A stretch of 5,029 nt of DNA from Clostridia bacterium (lineage in GTDB: Bacteria > Bacillota > Clostridia > Christensenellales > Borkfalkiaceae): assembly GCA_017421905.1 (NCBI GenBank), contig JAFOHH010000038.1, positions 1-5,029 on the forward strand. The letters are read 5' to 3'. The notes beneath the pieces are model-generated. The model did no database searches, was not told the DNA's origin, and was given only the letters and a program-made list of their open reading frames with translations. This document shows, piece after piece, positions 4,890 to 5,029 of the stretch. Position numbers and translations under genes: made by a program. Position 1 is the first letter of the stretch. Every line of letters starts with the position of its first letter.

Positions 4890-5029
4890 TTCCACCAAGC
4901 TCTCAATATAACGGCAAACATATAAAAAGTTATCATTAATTTGATAGTTTGGTATTCTTGCCACTCTTAAACCAAGCGACTCAAGATACTCAGTTCTTTT
5001 TTCGTCCTTTTGAGTCTTATCTTCAAGAC
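4866..5029 (-). CDS. DUF559 (Vsr-like PD-(D/E)XK) endonuclease domain protein, C-terminal 53 residues; 5' end beyond the right edge
   Basis: On the - strand a frame is open from the window edge (first full codon 5027-5025) to TGA 4868-4866. It reads LEDKTQKDEKRTEYLESLG, then LRVARIPNYQINDNFLYVCRYIESLVEESLSQQG. The pattern D-E-x-R-T-x-Y-L-E-S-L-G-[LI]-x-V-x-R-[IF]-x-N followed by a helix of the N-F-x-x-V-C-x-x-I-E type is the C-terminal half of DUF559 proteins, small (about 110-130 residue) relatives of very-short-patch-repair endonucleases. The catalytic part, normally an Asp in a D-G-x-Q-H segment, lies outside the window, so activity cannot be judged. The last five or so codons and the stop lie inside the palindromic repeat. 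The stretch is more AT-rich than the genes to its left, consistent with acquired DNA. Natural function of stand-alone DUF559 proteins is largely unknown. Confidence 0.75.
   Translation of the reverse strand, partial: LEDKTQKDEKRTEYLESLGLRVARIPNYQINDNFLYVCRYIESLVEESLSQQG

Overview
The window (about half GC, canonical AGGAG-type ribosome binding sites, TATAAT/TTTACC-type promoters, GH4 glycosidase, PepV-type dipeptidase and a free-standing ProX-type deacylase) looks like a chromosomal segment of a fermentative, probably gut-associated member of the Bacillota/Clostridia. This assignment is inference from gene content and signals; no marker in the window fixes the genus.

Layout from left to right: the 3' end of a GH4 alpha-galactosidase (MelA-like, + strand, 1-549); a bidirectional hairpin terminator (594-622) between convergent genes; gltX, glutamyl-tRNA synthetase, on the - strand (2129 down to 685), broken by an apparent one-base deletion near 1766-1771; a 101-bp divergent promoter region (2130-2230) with a 22-bp direct repeat and two fully overlapping back-to-back promoters; pepV (2231-3526), a di-zinc M20 dipeptidase; a ProX/PrdX-type Ala-tRNA(Pro) deacylase (3516-4007) that overlaps pepV by 11 bp; a 110-bp gap; a secreted cyclophilin-type peptidyl-prolyl isomerase lipoprotein (4118-4732); a strong GC-rich hairpin terminator (4766-4791); then a multi-hairpin palindromic repeat (about 4835-4889) fused to the 3' end of a - strand DUF559 (Vsr-like endonuclease) gene that runs off the right edge.

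Most genes are housekeeping: sugar release from galactosides (melA), tRNA charging (gltX), peptide catabolism (pepV), removal of mischarged alanine from tRNA-Pro (ProX) and extracytoplasmic protein folding (cyclophilin). pepV and the deacylase are almost certainly co-transcribed and translationally coupled.

The two places that deserve attention are the gltX frameshift, which falls between the two halves of the predicted zinc-binding loop of an essential enzyme, and the right end, where a DUF559 endonuclease gene takes its last codons and stop from a palindromic repeat that looks like a dispersed, possibly mobile, REP/MITE-like element. The second is the best candidate for a poorly described system, but only its 3' end is visible here.
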